A stretch of DNA of 51,858 nt from the NCBI GenBank assembly GCA_900540335.1, contig UQFC01000004.1, positions 1-51,858 on the forward strand. Direction: 5' to 3'. Each line of letters begins with the position of its first letter. Positions within the stretch are counted from its first letter, which is position 1. Positions 17,636 to 26,428 of the stretch are shown here, one piece after another. A program made the position numbers and the translations under genes. Source of the DNA: an uncultured Clostridium sp. GTDB taxonomy: Bacteria; Bacillota; Clostridia; Lachnospirales; Lachnospiraceae. The notes under the pieces were generated by a model. That model ran no database searches. It was not told where the DNA came from and worked only from the letters and a program-made list of their open reading frames with translations.

Positions 17636-18513
17636 CAATTACCTCTCCTTCTGTGGGAGGTTACTTTTCCACATACACTCTTTAATCCCTGCAAACTAAA
17701 CTCTTTTGTTCCCATTAAACCAGATGGTTTAAATATAATGACAAGTACTACCAGAAGACCATAAAATACCATTCTCCATTCTTGAACAGAACCAAACCGA
17801 AGAATTTCCGGCAGTGGAACCAAAATCAAAGACGCAATAATTGTTCCTGTAAGACTTCCGCAGCCACCTAATATAACTGTCATTACAAGTTCATCGGATT
17901 TTACCATATTAAACATTGTGGGGTTTAAATAATGCATATAATGCGCTAATAATGCTCCGGATATTCCACACAAAGCACAGCTGATCCCCATTGCCAGCAT
18001 TTTATAACTAGATACACTGGCTCCGATAGATGCCGTTGCCAGTTCCTCTTCTCTGACTGCAACACAATTTCTTCCCTGTTTTGAATGAAGAAAATTATGC
18101 AATCCCCATATAATAATAATTAGAAATACTGCTACCATGGGGAATGTTGTTCCCTTAGGAACATCTGTCAAACCTCTGGCGCCGCCTGTTACACTTGGTA
18201 AATTTTCTATAAGCAGCTTTGTTACTTCACCAATTCCTAATGTAGCAATAACAAAATAATCTCCTTTTAGTTTTAAAGTAGGATATCCGATTAATAATCC
18301 CACAGCCAACGCTGTAAACATCCCAAAAAATACACCCACTAAAACCGGAAGGTGAAAAATCTTTGTAACCAGGGCAGATGTATAGGCACCTATAGCCATA
18401 AAACCTGCATGTCCCATAGAAAAAAGTCCTGTAAAACCTGTTAAAATAGAAACTCCCAGTATGGCAATCATATAAATTCCCGTCAATGTTGCAACTCCAA
18501 GCCAATAATTCAT
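17635..18513 (-). CDS. livM: Liv-type ABC importer permease, LivM-like
   Basis: A 292-residue, very hydrophobic inner-membrane permease with about eight transmembrane segments. GFTGLFSMGHAGFMAIGAYTSA is the conserved LivM/H block near the N-terminus, and the loop ATASIGASVSSYKMLAMGIS matches the ATPase-contact region. It ends in a basic tail (SHRRRGN). A GGGAGGTG site precedes the ATG. It pairs with the LivH-like gene directly upstream. Confidence 0.92.
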   Translation of the reverse strand: MNYWLGVATLTGIYMIAILGVSILTGFTGLFSMGHAGFMAIGAYTSALVTKIFHLPVLVGVFFGMFTALAVGLLIGYPTLKLKGDYFVIATLGIGEVTKLLIENLPSVTGGARGLTDVPKGTTFPMVAVFLIIIIWGLHNFLHSKQGRNCVAVREEELATASIGASVSSYKMLAMGISCALCGISGALLAHYMHYLNPTMFNMVKSDELVMTVILGGCGSLTGTIIASLILVPLPEILRFGSVQEWRMVFYGLLVVLVIIFKPSGLMGTKEFSLQGLKSVCGKVTSHRRRGN

Positions 18514-18525
18514 ATCTTCACCTCC

Positions 18526-19401
18526 CTAAGCTTTATCTTCCGCTTCTTTCCCCATTAATCCAGACGGACGAACAAATAGGACAATCACCAGAAGTAAATA
18601 TGCAAATATATCTCTCATAGAAGAAGAAACATAACTAGCAATCATTGTTTCCCCCACTCCCAGTAAAATAGCTCCTAATACAGCTCCCGGAATACTTCCA
18701 AGTCCACCAAATACAGAGCTTATAAACGCTTTATTCGTCATCGCTGTTCCAAGTGTAGGAAATGCTGTGTATTTTGCACCTAACAAGGCTCCAGCTAAGC
18801 CTGCTAAGGAACCTGCAATCATGAATACAATTAAAATAAGTTTCTGTACATTTACTCCCATCAACGAGGTTGCTTCCAAATCAAAAGACGCTCCTCGAAT
18901 AGCAAGACCTGCACGGGATTTTCTAATAAATAATTCTACTGCAATCAGAGCTATCATACTGACAACGAAAATAATTAAATCAATTTGTCCCACACTTGCT
19001 CCCAAAATATTGATACTTTCATTAGAAAAGTTTATCGGATAAACTCGAAAACGGCTGGAAAAACAAATAATAATTAAATTCTCGCACATAGTAGAAATTC
19101 CCAAACCAGTAATCAAAAGATAAATTCGACGGGCTTTTTTCTGAAGCAATGGTCGATAGCCTAATAGTTCTATCAGCATGGCCAGACCGCCTGCAACCAA
19201 CACGGCAATGGCAATTCCTAAATAGAGATTCTGCACCAAATTACTTAAAAAGAAAAATGCACAGAATGCTCCTATAGTTACTGTAATACTATGAGCAAAA
19301 TTCGTAAAATTTAAGAGACTGTATATCAAAGAATATCCAACTGCCATCAATGCATAAATACTTCCTATGGATAAACCATTCACTAACTGTTGAAAAAACA
19401 A
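18526..19401 (-). CDS. livH: Liv-type ABC importer permease, LivH-like
   Basis: A 291-residue inner-membrane permease with the opening block QQLVNGLSIGSIYALMAVGYSLIYS and the coupling-loop segment LMGVNVQKLILIVFMIAG, both typical of LivH. It starts at a TTG (19401) placed after AGGAGGAAA. Translation is separated from the binding-protein gene by a stem-loop at 19436-19469, which probably lowers permease dosage relative to the binding protein. Confidence 0.92.
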   Translation of the reverse strand: MFFQQLVNGLSIGSIYALMAVGYSLIYSLLNFTNFAHSITVTIGAFCAFFFLSNLVQNLYLGIAIAVLVAGGLAMLIELLGYRPLLQKKARRIYLLITGLGISTMCENLIIICFSSRFRVYPINFSNESINILGASVGQIDLIIFVVSMIALIAVELFIRKSRAGLAIRGASFDLEATSLMGVNVQKLILIVFMIAGSLAGLAGALLGAKYTAFPTLGTAMTNKAFISSVFGGLGSIPGAVLGAILLGVGETMIASYVSSSMRDIFAYLLLVIVLFVRPSGLMGKEAEDKA

Positions 19402-19435
19402 ATTTCCTCCTCCTTTACTATTTAAAAGTCAAATG

Positions 19436-19469
19436 GCTGCCACATAGATAATGCTCTCCCTGTGGCAGC
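19436..19469 (-). promoter_or_regulatory. Intercistronic stem-loop between binding protein and permease genes
   Basis: A 9-bp stem (GCTGCCACA with TGTGGCAGC) and a 16-nt loop lie between the binding-protein stop and livH. No U-run follows on the minus strand, so it more likely protects the upstream mRNA 3' end or gives partial processing than full termination. Confidence 0.6.
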
Positions 19470-19491
19470 TTGGTATCATTTCAGGTGACTA

Positions 19492-20670
19492 TTATTCAAA
19501 TCGATACTCATCCAGTTTCACAAATTCCGTACCTTCAATTTTGAATATACTTGCTGTACGAACAGGGTTATGTGTTTCCGGATCAATAGAAATTACACTG
19601 GTCAGACAGGGAACATCTTTTGCATTTTCTAAATTCTCACGAATCTTTTCCGGAGTTGCTTCTCCGCCCTTTTCAATCGCGTATTTAATAAGTTCAAAGC
19701 AATCATATGCTAAATATGCATCTGTACCACCCTTATCCGGATCCATGTTCCATTTTTCTTGATAAGCGGTCTTAAATTCCTGCAGATTCGGATCATTTAC
19801 ATCCATTGCACACGGGAACACAGCACCCTGAACCTCCTCCTTCGCTACTTCAAATAGATCCTGCATCATCCATGCATCTACACCAAGAAATGGCTGTTCA
19901 ATTCCTAAAGCTCTTGCTTGCTTTGCAATCAAGCCAACTTCTTTATAATTTGCAGGAACCATAAACGCATCGAATTCACCCATTTCCTTAATCTTAGAAA
20001 GCTGTGCTCTAAAATCAACATCGCCTGTTTTGTATGCTTCTGTAATCGTCACCTTTCCGCCTTTTGCTTCAAAAGCCTCCGTAAAATTTTGAGTAATTCC
20101 TAATGAATATTCACTACTAATCTCATAAAGAATAGCAACATTTTTATATCCCAATTTATCAAAGGCATATCCTCCCATAATATCACCTAACTGTGGATCA
20201 GAAAGGCAAACACGGAATGCATAAGGGCGTACCGATCCATCATCTTCTTTCTGCGTTACTTTATAATTCGTTCCAGTAGTTGTAATATGTGGAACTTTAT
20301 ACTCTTCACAGACCTCATCCAATGCAATAGCACCTGAAGAACTATCTGGGCCAATAAATGCAACAACACCATCAGCCTGTAATGCTTTTCTTGCCGCATT
20401 TGTAGTTTCTACTGCATCACCACGATTGTCATATATCTTTAATTCAATTTGTTTTCCAATAATTCCACCATTGGCATTCGTTTCCTCTACCAGCATCTTC
20501 AAAGTATTGGATTCTACCTCTCCCCACAGTGCTGATTCACCTGTTAATGGTCCAATATACCCCAACACAATTTTGTCATCTTTTACCTTACTTCCGCCAC
20601 TGCATCCTGTCGCAGAAAAAGCTATTGTTGCTACCATTCCAATACTAATCAATTTTTTCCATCTTTTCAT
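19492..20670 (-). CDS. Liv-type ABC importer substrate-binding lipoprotein
   Basis: This is the extracellular binding protein of the importer. The lipoprotein signal is MKRWKKLISIGMVATIAFSATGCSGG with the lipidated cysteine in ATGC. The mature part is a type I periplasmic-binding fold (VLGYIGPLTGESALWGEVESN, then GPDSSSGAIALDEVC). The start at 20670 is chosen for GAAAGGAAAAAAG upstream; the in-frame start at 20709 adds 13 residues before the signal. As the first gene after a promoter and terminator pair, it leads the operon down to the regulator at 8450. Ligand specificity cannot be read from sequence. Confidence 0.9.
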   Translation of the reverse strand: MKRWKKLISIGMVATIAFSATGCSGGSKVKDDKIVLGYIGPLTGESALWGEVESNTLKMLVEETNANGGIIGKQIELKIYDNRGDAVETTNAARKALQADGVVAFIGPDSSSGAIALDEVCEEYKVPHITTTGTNYKVTQKEDDGSVRPYAFRVCLSDPQLGDIMGGYAFDKLGYKNVAILYEISSEYSLGITQNFTEAFEAKGGKVTITEAYKTGDVDFRAQLSKIKEMGEFDAFMVPANYKEVGLIAKQARALGIEQPFLGVDAWMMQDLFEVAKEEVQGAVFPCAMDVNDPNLQEFKTAYQEKWNMDPDKGGTDAYLAYDCFELIKYAIEKGGEATPEKIRENLENAKDVPCLTSVISIDPETHNPVRTASIFKIEGTEFVKLDEYRFE

Positions 20671-20768
20671 AATCTTTTTTCCTTTCTTTGAAATAGATAC
20701 TTTTTTCACAAAAATAACAGACCACGACCATTTTTAACATTGTTTTTTGTGAATATTTACATATTTTT

Positions 20769-20796
20769 ATTTTATCAAAAACACTATTTTTTTCAA
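20769..20796 (-). promoter_or_regulatory. Probable promoter of the Liv/hydrolase operon
   Basis: Minus-strand TTGAAA (20791-20796) and TAAAAT (20769-20774) with a 16-bp spacer lie in a very AT-rich intergenic stretch about 100 bp upstream of the binding-protein gene. Confidence 0.55.
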
Positions 20797-20870
20797 TTGT
20801 ACGAAAACCCACTTTTCTTTTAGGATTTTGTACTTTTGTTCATACAAAATATTTCCTGATTTTTTACCAT

Positions 20871-20906
20871 AAAAAAGGGCAAAGTTTCTCTCCTCTTTGC
20901 CCTTTT
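20871..20906 (-). terminator. Terminator of the arginine operon
   Basis: A 12-bp stem (AAAAGGGCAAAG with CTTTGCCCTTTT) with a 10-nt loop is followed on the minus strand by U6, 15 bp after the carbamate kinase stop. It separates the arginine operon from the Liv operon. Confidence 0.9.
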
Positions 20907-20920
20907 ATCATCTTTTATTA

Positions 20921-21925
20921 TTAAATATTATCCAGACAAACTATGTAATCATCCATAGATTTCTCTGGCTTCTGTAGTACATTCCGATCAGAAAAAAATC
21001 TTGTACCAACATCCTTCTTAAAAACCAAACCGGCATTATTTAATGATGTAATTACTGCCATTCTCCCTGGTAAACTATGTACAAACCCAAGACACGCTTG
21101 TACCTTAGGAAGCATACTTCCATTTCCAAACTGACCTTCTCTGATATACTGTTCTGCCTCTAACTCTGTCAGTTTTTTCAATTCTGTTTGATTGGGACTA
21201 TTATAATTAATGCATACATAGTCCACTGCCGTAAGTATCAATAGAATATCCGCTTTTAAATCAATAGCCAGTCTTTCACATGCTCTGTCTTTATCGATTA
21301 CTGCATCAATGCCCTGAAGTCCCTCTTCTCCTTCAATAACCGGAATGCCTCCTCCACCTACTGCAATCACTATCAATCCGCTTTGAATCATACGACGTAT
21401 TGCAGAAAGCTCTATGATTCTCTGAGGTACCGGAGACGGTACTGCCCGACGATAACCTCGTCCAGAATCCTCTATAAAATAATACCCTTTTTCTTTTGAT
21501 AATTTTTCTGCATCAGCTTTTGTATAAAAACGTCCAATCGGCTTTGTATAATCCTGAAATGCCTTATCATTTTTATCCACGAGAACCTGAGTAATAATAC
21601 TTACTACGGTTTTGCTTATTTTTTTCTTCAATAATTCTTCATTTAATGCCTGCTGAAGGTGATAACCAATAAAGCCTTGAGACATTGCTCCGCACTCTGG
21701 AAATGGCATAGCTGGAATTTTATCATCTGATTCCGATGCATAATTCATAGCTGAATTTATCATTCCCACCTGTGGACCATTTCCATGCCCAATAATAACC
21801 TCATGTCCCTGTTCTACTAAAAGTGCTATGACCTCTGCAGCTTTTCGGACAGCAAGAATCTGTTCACCCGGACAATTTCCCAGAGCATTGCCCCCTAATG
21901 CAACTACAATTCTCTTTTTTTTCAT
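20921..21925 (-). CDS. arcC: Carbamate kinase
   Basis: The last step of the arginine deiminase pathway: carbamoyl phosphate plus ADP gives ATP, ammonia and CO2. The 334 residues show VVALGGNALG at the N-terminus, IGHGNGPQVG, the AVGGGGIPV block and KADILLILTAVD, all typical of the amino-acid kinase fold of carbamate kinases. The start at 21925 follows AAGGGGGCAG and lies just after the carbamoyltransferase stop; a longer in-frame form would overlap that gene. It closes a four-gene operon and is followed by a strong terminator. Confidence 0.95.
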   Translation of the reverse strand: MKKKRIVVALGGNALGNCPGEQILAVRKAAEVIALLVEQGHEVIIGHGNGPQVGMINSAMNYASESDDKIPAMPFPECGAMSQGFIGYHLQQALNEELLKKKISKTVVSIITQVLVDKNDKAFQDYTKPIGRFYTKADAEKLSKEKGYYFIEDSGRGYRRAVPSPVPQRIIELSAIRRMIQSGLIVIAVGGGGIPVIEGEEGLQGIDAVIDKDRACERLAIDLKADILLILTAVDYVCINYNSPNQTELKKLTELEAEQYIREGQFGNGSMLPKVQACLGFVHSLPGRMAVITSLNNAGLVFKKDVGTRFFSDRNVLQKPEKSMDDYIVCLDNI

Positions 21926-21938
21926 AAAACTGCCCCCT

Positions 21939-22931
21939 TTAACAGAGAGTAGCATAAAGAACGGCTTTAATGGTATGCATGCGATTTTCTGCTTCATCAA
22001 ATACAACTGACTGCTTTGATTCAAATATTTCGTCAGTAACTTCCATCTCTTTTAAGCCAAATCTCTGTGCAATCATCTGACCTATTGTTGTATTAGTATC
22101 ATGAAAAGAGGGAAGACAATGCATAAAAATTGCTGTTTTCTTGGCATGTTCCATTACCGCTTTATTCACCTGATATTTTTTCAGAAGATTAATACGAGTT
22201 TCCCATATTTCATCGGCTTCACCCATAGATACCCAGATATCTGTATAAATTACATCAGCATTATAAGTACCTTTCTCTACATCATCTGTTAAAGTAATAC
22301 TACATCCGTTTTCTTCTGCTATCTGTCTTGCTATTTTTACCAATTCTTCTGCTGGAAATAATTCCTTTGGTGCACAGGCTGTAAAATTCAATCCCATTTT
22401 TGCACAGGCAATCATTAGCGAATTTCCCATGTTATTTCTGGCATCTCCCATAAAGGTAAAATTAATACCTTTTAAATATCCAAATTTTTCTTCAATGGTT
22501 AACAAATCAGCCAGCATCTGCGTTGGATGAAACTGATCAGTCAAGCCATTCCAAACAGGCACTCCTGCATATTTTGCTAAAGTCTCTACCAATTCCTGAT
22601 CAAATCCACGATATTCAATTCCATCATACATTCTACCTAGTACTCGTGCTGTATCCGCTATACTTTCTTTTTTCCCCATTTGAGAGCTGCCCGGATCTAG
22701 ATAAGTTACCCCCATTCCCAAATCCATACCAGCTACCTCGAAAGAACATCTTGTTCTCGTTGAGGTTTTTTCAAATAATAAAACAATATTCTTCCCCTCT
22801 AAATATCGATGAGAAACGCCTGTTCTTTTCATCTGTTTAAAGTTTTTTGATAAGTCCAAAAGATATCTAATTTCCTCTGATGTATAGTCTAAAAGCTTCA
22901 GATAATTTTTTCCCCGAATATTTACACCCAT
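21939..22931 (-). CDS. arcB: Ornithine carbamoyltransferase, probably catabolic
   Basis: This enzyme converts citrulline and phosphate into ornithine and carbamoyl phosphate in the deiminase pathway. The 330 residues include the carbamoyl-phosphate loop FEKTSTRTRCSF, FHPTQMLADLLT, GDARNNMGNS and the ornithine-loop signature MHCLPSFHD. The last is the ornithine-specific form and argues against aspartate, putrescine or other carbamoyltransferases. Placement between arginine deiminase and carbamate kinase indicates the catabolic role. An AAAAGGAG site precedes the ATG. Confidence 0.93.
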   Translation of the reverse strand: MGVNIRGKNYLKLLDYTSEEIRYLLDLSKNFKQMKRTGVSHRYLEGKNIVLLFEKTSTRTRCSFEVAGMDLGMGVTYLDPGSSQMGKKESIADTARVLGRMYDGIEYRGFDQELVETLAKYAGVPVWNGLTDQFHPTQMLADLLTIEEKFGYLKGINFTFMGDARNNMGNSLMIACAKMGLNFTACAPKELFPAEELVKIARQIAEENGCSITLTDDVEKGTYNADVIYTDIWVSMGEADEIWETRINLLKKYQVNKAVMEHAKKTAIFMHCLPSFHDTNTTIGQMIAQRFGLKEMEVTDEIFESKQSVVFDEAENRMHTIKAVLYATLC

Positions 22932-22943
22932 AATAATCTCCTT

Positions 22944-24170
22944 TTAAATATCTCCCCGCACCAACGGCATACTCATGCAGCGCGGGCCTCCTCTTCCTCT
23001 TGAAAGCTCTGAGCTGGCAATTTCCAATACCTCCAGTCCATGTTCCCGGAGAATCTGGTTTGTAATATTGTTTCTATCATACACAACCACCTTTCCGGGA
23101 GCAATGGCTAACGTATTCGAACCGTCATTCCACTGTTCACGTTCAGAAGCTATGCCGTTTTTACCGCCGCAATGAATCAGTGTGATTTTATCTAATCCCA
23201 AATGTGTAGCTAAAATAACTGCCAGACTCTGTTCTAACTCTGACACATTTAATGTCTCTTCTTTATCTCCCTTACAAATTTCATAAATTCTGAGACTTCC
23301 TAAAATACCGGGATAAACCGTGAATTTATCATGATCCACCTGTGTTAATACTGTATCTAAATGCATGTACGCACGGATATTAGGGATATCTAATGCCAGA
23401 ATTGTTTCTACCTCTGAATATTCATCTGCAAAGATCCTCTTTGCCAGCAATTCAATAGCCTCGGGCGTTGTTCTCTGAGAAATTCCAATTGCCAGAACCC
23501 GATTGCTCAAATTCAAAATATCTCCACCCTCGATACTGAACAAATCATTTCTCTTGTAATACTGATTCACTGTTCCTGCAAAATCAGGATGATGCTCCAT
23601 AATATATTTTCCATAAATCGTTTCTCTGCGTCTCGTACCTGAATACATTTTGTGGATACTTACACCATTTCCTATGATTGCAAAAGGATCTCGCGTAAAA
23701 TATAAATTAGGAATTGGATCCGTAAGAAAGCGCTTGTGATTACGAACCATATCTACCAATGGATTTTTTCCTTCTGATGCAATTTCATCAAAAAAAATGC
23801 CTTCCATGGTCTTTTCCACCAGTGTTTTTTCATCAGCTATAGACATTAGATATTTTTTTAATACCTTCTTATTCAGATATGCATTATTTCCACTGTCGCA
23901 AATAAATTCCTCGATAAATTTCTCTTTTAAATGCTCATTTAGCTTTAATGTCTCCGCCATCAAGTCTTCCAGATACAAAACCTCTATATGATTTCTTCTC
24001 AAAAGCTCCGCAAACTGGTCATGCTCCTGTCTTGCCGTTTTCAAATAAGGAATGTCATCAAATAACAGCTGTTCCAGTTCCCCTGGAACCAACTGCTCCA
24101 GTTCTCTTCCTGGACGATGCAGCATAACACGCTTTAATGTTCCTATTTCACTTTTTACGTGAACCCCCAT
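22944..24170 (-). CDS. arcA: Arginine deiminase
   Basis: It hydrolyses arginine to citrulline and ammonia, the first step of the pathway. The 408-residue protein has FTRDPFAIIGNGVSI, MHLDTVLTQVD (catalytic His/Asp region), IHCGGKNGIASEREQWNDGSN and the nucleophile loop GRGGPRCMSMPLVRGDI containing the catalytic cysteine. Length and motifs are fully normal. GGAGGAGC precedes the ATG, and it follows the cyclodeaminase gene by about 35 bp. Confidence 0.96.
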   Translation of the reverse strand: MGVHVKSEIGTLKRVMLHRPGRELEQLVPGELEQLLFDDIPYLKTARQEHDQFAELLRRNHIEVLYLEDLMAETLKLNEHLKEKFIEEFICDSGNNAYLNKKVLKKYLMSIADEKTLVEKTMEGIFFDEIASEGKNPLVDMVRNHKRFLTDPIPNLYFTRDPFAIIGNGVSIHKMYSGTRRRETIYGKYIMEHHPDFAGTVNQYYKRNDLFSIEGGDILNLSNRVLAIGISQRTTPEAIELLAKRIFADEYSEVETILALDIPNIRAYMHLDTVLTQVDHDKFTVYPGILGSLRIYEICKGDKEETLNVSELEQSLAVILATHLGLDKITLIHCGGKNGIASEREQWNDGSNTLAIAPGKVVVYDRNNITNQILREHGLEVLEIASSELSRGRGGPRCMSMPLVRGDI

Positions 24171-24205
24171 TTGCTCCTCCCTGCTTTATATAAAGCACTC
24201 GTTCT

Positions 24206-25309
24206 CTAGTCAATTACCCCAAGACCCTTTGCTACTATGGTAATAAAATCCTGTACATTAGTAACAATTGTTGTTGCAGACAAACTTCCTCGATCAAGCA
24301 GCTTATTCACAACAAACTCATCTGCATCAACAGTATAAAGATATACCGGACGAATCTCTCCCCCTGGAAGAACGCGGAAGGACGGTGTCATATTGCCTGT
24401 GGCAATGGTGTGAAGCATTGTTGCCAGACAGATAACCGTTGTGGATTTTTTGACCAGTTCTCTCATAGCTGCCGCTCCCTCATATACGTCTCCATATACT
24501 TCCGGCAAAGGACCATCATCCCGAATGGATCCAGTTAAGACAAAAGGAATTTTATTTTTTACAATACTGTACATAATTCCGTTGTCAATGTGGTAGTCTT
24601 CTATAAACTGTGCAATCGAACCGCTGCGTCTGACTTTATTAATCACATCCAGGTGATTATAATGTCCGTTTGGCTGGGATTTCTGCGTATAAATATCCTG
24701 TCCCAATGCTGTATGAAGCAGCGCGCCTTCTAAATCATGAGTTGCCAGAGCATTTCCTGCCAGAAGCCCCTGAGCGTAGCCATGCTCAACCATTGCCTGC
24801 ATAGCCCTTCTTGCATCATAATCAAAAGCAAAGGCCGGCCCCATAACCCATACTACATTTCCACCGTGTTCCTTTTCATATTTGAGCAAGCTCATGAGCC
24901 GATCATAATCCCGCGCATAAGAGGTTTCCCGGCTTCGTCCCTGACGAAAGACAAACTGATCCTCCAACGCCTCTGTCTCGTCTATAAATCCATGACAGTG
25001 CATATAGATCCCTTCTTCACATTTTTCCGTCCGCCCCAGAATCACCTGATCGCCCTTTTTGATATTTCTATTTTCCACTACCTCCAGATGACCGTCATCA
25101 CAGAGAACCACACTGGAATCCATGCGGCTTTCCTCTGCAAGAATCCATCTTCCGTTAATTTTGAAATATTCCGGATACATGGATGTGCTGTGATAATATT
25201 CCGGTGCAACTCCATCCTGCTCTGCAATGGCGATTTTTACATCTGGCGCATTCACAAACTCCGGCTTTGTAAAATCCGGGTGATGGTATTTCGGCATTTC
25301 AAATAACAT
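24206..25309 (-). CDS. TIGR00300-type ornithine cyclodeaminase (LOR/SDH-like), full-length
   Basis: The 367-residue product matches the TIGR00300 / archaeal-type ornithine cyclodeaminase family, the same domain found at the C-terminus of cyanobacterial AgrE/ArgZ. It would turn ornithine into proline and ammonia with bound NAD. An N-terminal LOR/SDH-type barrel (about 1-130) precedes a Rossmann-like part (VVWVMGPAFAFDYDARRAMQAM) and a conserved C-terminus (LDRGSLSATTIVTNVQDFI). The start at 25309 has AGGAGG 7 nt upstream. It leads the arc operon, so the pathway drains ornithine to proline. A truncated second copy lies at 32744-33268. Confidence 0.85.
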   Translation of the reverse strand: MLFEMPKYHHPDFTKPEFVNAPDVKIAIAEQDGVAPEYYHSTSMYPEYFKINGRWILAEESRMDSSVVLCDDGHLEVVENRNIKKGDQVILGRTEKCEEGIYMHCHGFIDETEALEDQFVFRQGRSRETSYARDYDRLMSLLKYEKEHGGNVVWVMGPAFAFDYDARRAMQAMVEHGYAQGLLAGNALATHDLEGALLHTALGQDIYTQKSQPNGHYNHLDVINKVRRSGSIAQFIEDYHIDNGIMYSIVKNKIPFVLTGSIRDDGPLPEVYGDVYEGAAAMRELVKKSTTVICLATMLHTIATGNMTPSFRVLPGGEIRPVYLYTVDADEFVVNKLLDRGSLSATTIVTNVQDFITIVAKGLGVID

Positions 25310-25374
25310 ATCGTTTCCTCCTGTTTTCATACAGATTGCTGCTATAAATAACCGCTTTCACACTGACTGCTTCT

Positions 25375-25383
25375 ATTGTAACA
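25375..25383 (-). promoter_or_regulatory. Extended -10 promoter of the arginine operon
   Basis: Minus-strand TGTTACAAT gives an extended -10 (TGnTACAAT). The whole stretch from here to about 25412 is conserved upstream of the truncated paralogue (33335-33375), including the TTGTC and GAACAGAAAGAAA blocks, which supports a functional promoter. No clear -35 at 17 bp is seen. Confidence 0.5.
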
Positions 25384-25446
25384 TAATATTTCTTTCTGTT
25401 CGGACAAAAATGAAAACCTGCCATGTATTTTAACTGGATTTTAATG

Positions 25447-25498
25447 AAAAAAGATTCTATCTGAAAAATAATCCGTCTTTTTTCAGATAGAATCTTTT
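25447..25498 (-). terminator. Terminator of the sialic acid importer operon
   Basis: A stem of about 20 bp (AAAAGATTCTATCTGAAAAA with its complement) with a 9-nt loop is flanked by A- and T-runs, so it can end transcription on both strands. It follows the last permease gene by 35 bp. Confidence 0.88.
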
Positions 25499-25533
25499 GT
25501 ATCAAACCTGTTTTCAATCAGTCAGAATGATAA

Positions 25534-26412
25534 TTAACCCTTTACTGCACCCATGGTAATTCCCTGTGTAAAGTATTTCTGGAAACACAGGAACACAATA
25601 ATAATGGGAACTGCCGCCAGGGCTGCTCCGGCCATAATCAGGCCGAAATCGTTGGACATCTCGCTCAACTTACTGGCAATACCAAGAGAAATGGTCTTTG
25701 CCTCATTCTGTGTCAGCATAACCAGCTGCAGCGGATACTCATTCCAGGAATTGATGAAGGTGAAAATAGCCAGAGCACCAAATCCCGGCTTGATAATGGG
25801 GAATGCAATTTCAGCAAAGGTACGGAACTCATTGGCTCCGTCAATTCTGGCTGCCTCCAGCAGGGAGCTGGGAATATTCTCTGAAAACTGCTTCATCAGG
25901 AATACGCCGAAGGGCCATCCTACAACCGGGAAAATCACGGCAAACATGGAACCCCAGACACTTTTTAACAGCCCCAGATTGGACATTTCTGTCATCAGAG
26001 GAATCAGGATAACCTGCTTCGGAAGAGCCATTGCACACACAAACAGACCAAAAATCAGGCCTTTTCCCCAGAAGCGCTTCTTTGCAAGGGCATATCCGGC
26101 CAGAGAAGAGGTGGCGCAGGTCAGTCCCATCGCAACAACGGAGATAAACACACTGTTAAACAGCCAGCGAATTGCCATGGGCATTCCGATGCCGAACAGC
26201 TTGGTTCCCGTCTTAAACAGTCTCTGGTAGTTATCCCAGGTAATCGTTGTGGGAATCCACTTGACCATTTCGCCGGATTTAATAATAATATCGCTTTTTT
26301 CCTTTACAGAACCTGTAATAATCCAGTACAGGGGGAAGAGGAAAAATACTGCAAGCACAGCCAGAATCACTGCGCAAATCACACGGTAGGGTGTTAAGGT
26401 ATTCTTTTTCAT
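25534..26412 (-). CDS. Carbohydrate ABC importer permease (MalG-like), sialic acid locus
   Basis: A 292-residue inner-membrane permease of the MalG/CUT1 type. About six transmembrane segments begin with AVLAVFFLFPLYWIITGS. The EAA loop that docks the ATPase is EAARIDGANEFRTFAEIAFPIIKPG. It lies 16 bp after its MalF-like partner. No ATPase gene is present, as usual for CUT1 importers that share an MsmK-type ATPase encoded elsewhere. The neighbouring nan genes point to N-acetylneuraminate or an anhydro-derivative as cargo (SAT2-type system). Confidence 0.9.
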   Translation of the reverse strand: MKKNTLTPYRVICAVILAVLAVFFLFPLYWIITGSVKEKSDIIIKSGEMVKWIPTTITWDNYQRLFKTGTKLFGIGMPMAIRWLFNSVFISVVAMGLTCATSSLAGYALAKKRFWGKGLIFGLFVCAMALPKQVILIPLMTEMSNLGLLKSVWGSMFAVIFPVVGWPFGVFLMKQFSENIPSSLLEAARIDGANEFRTFAEIAFPIIKPGFGALAIFTFINSWNEYPLQLVMLTQNEAKTISLGIASKLSEMSNDFGLIMAGAALAAVPIIIVFLCFQKYFTQGITMGAVKG

Positions 26413-26428
26413 GCTTTTTCCCTCCTCC

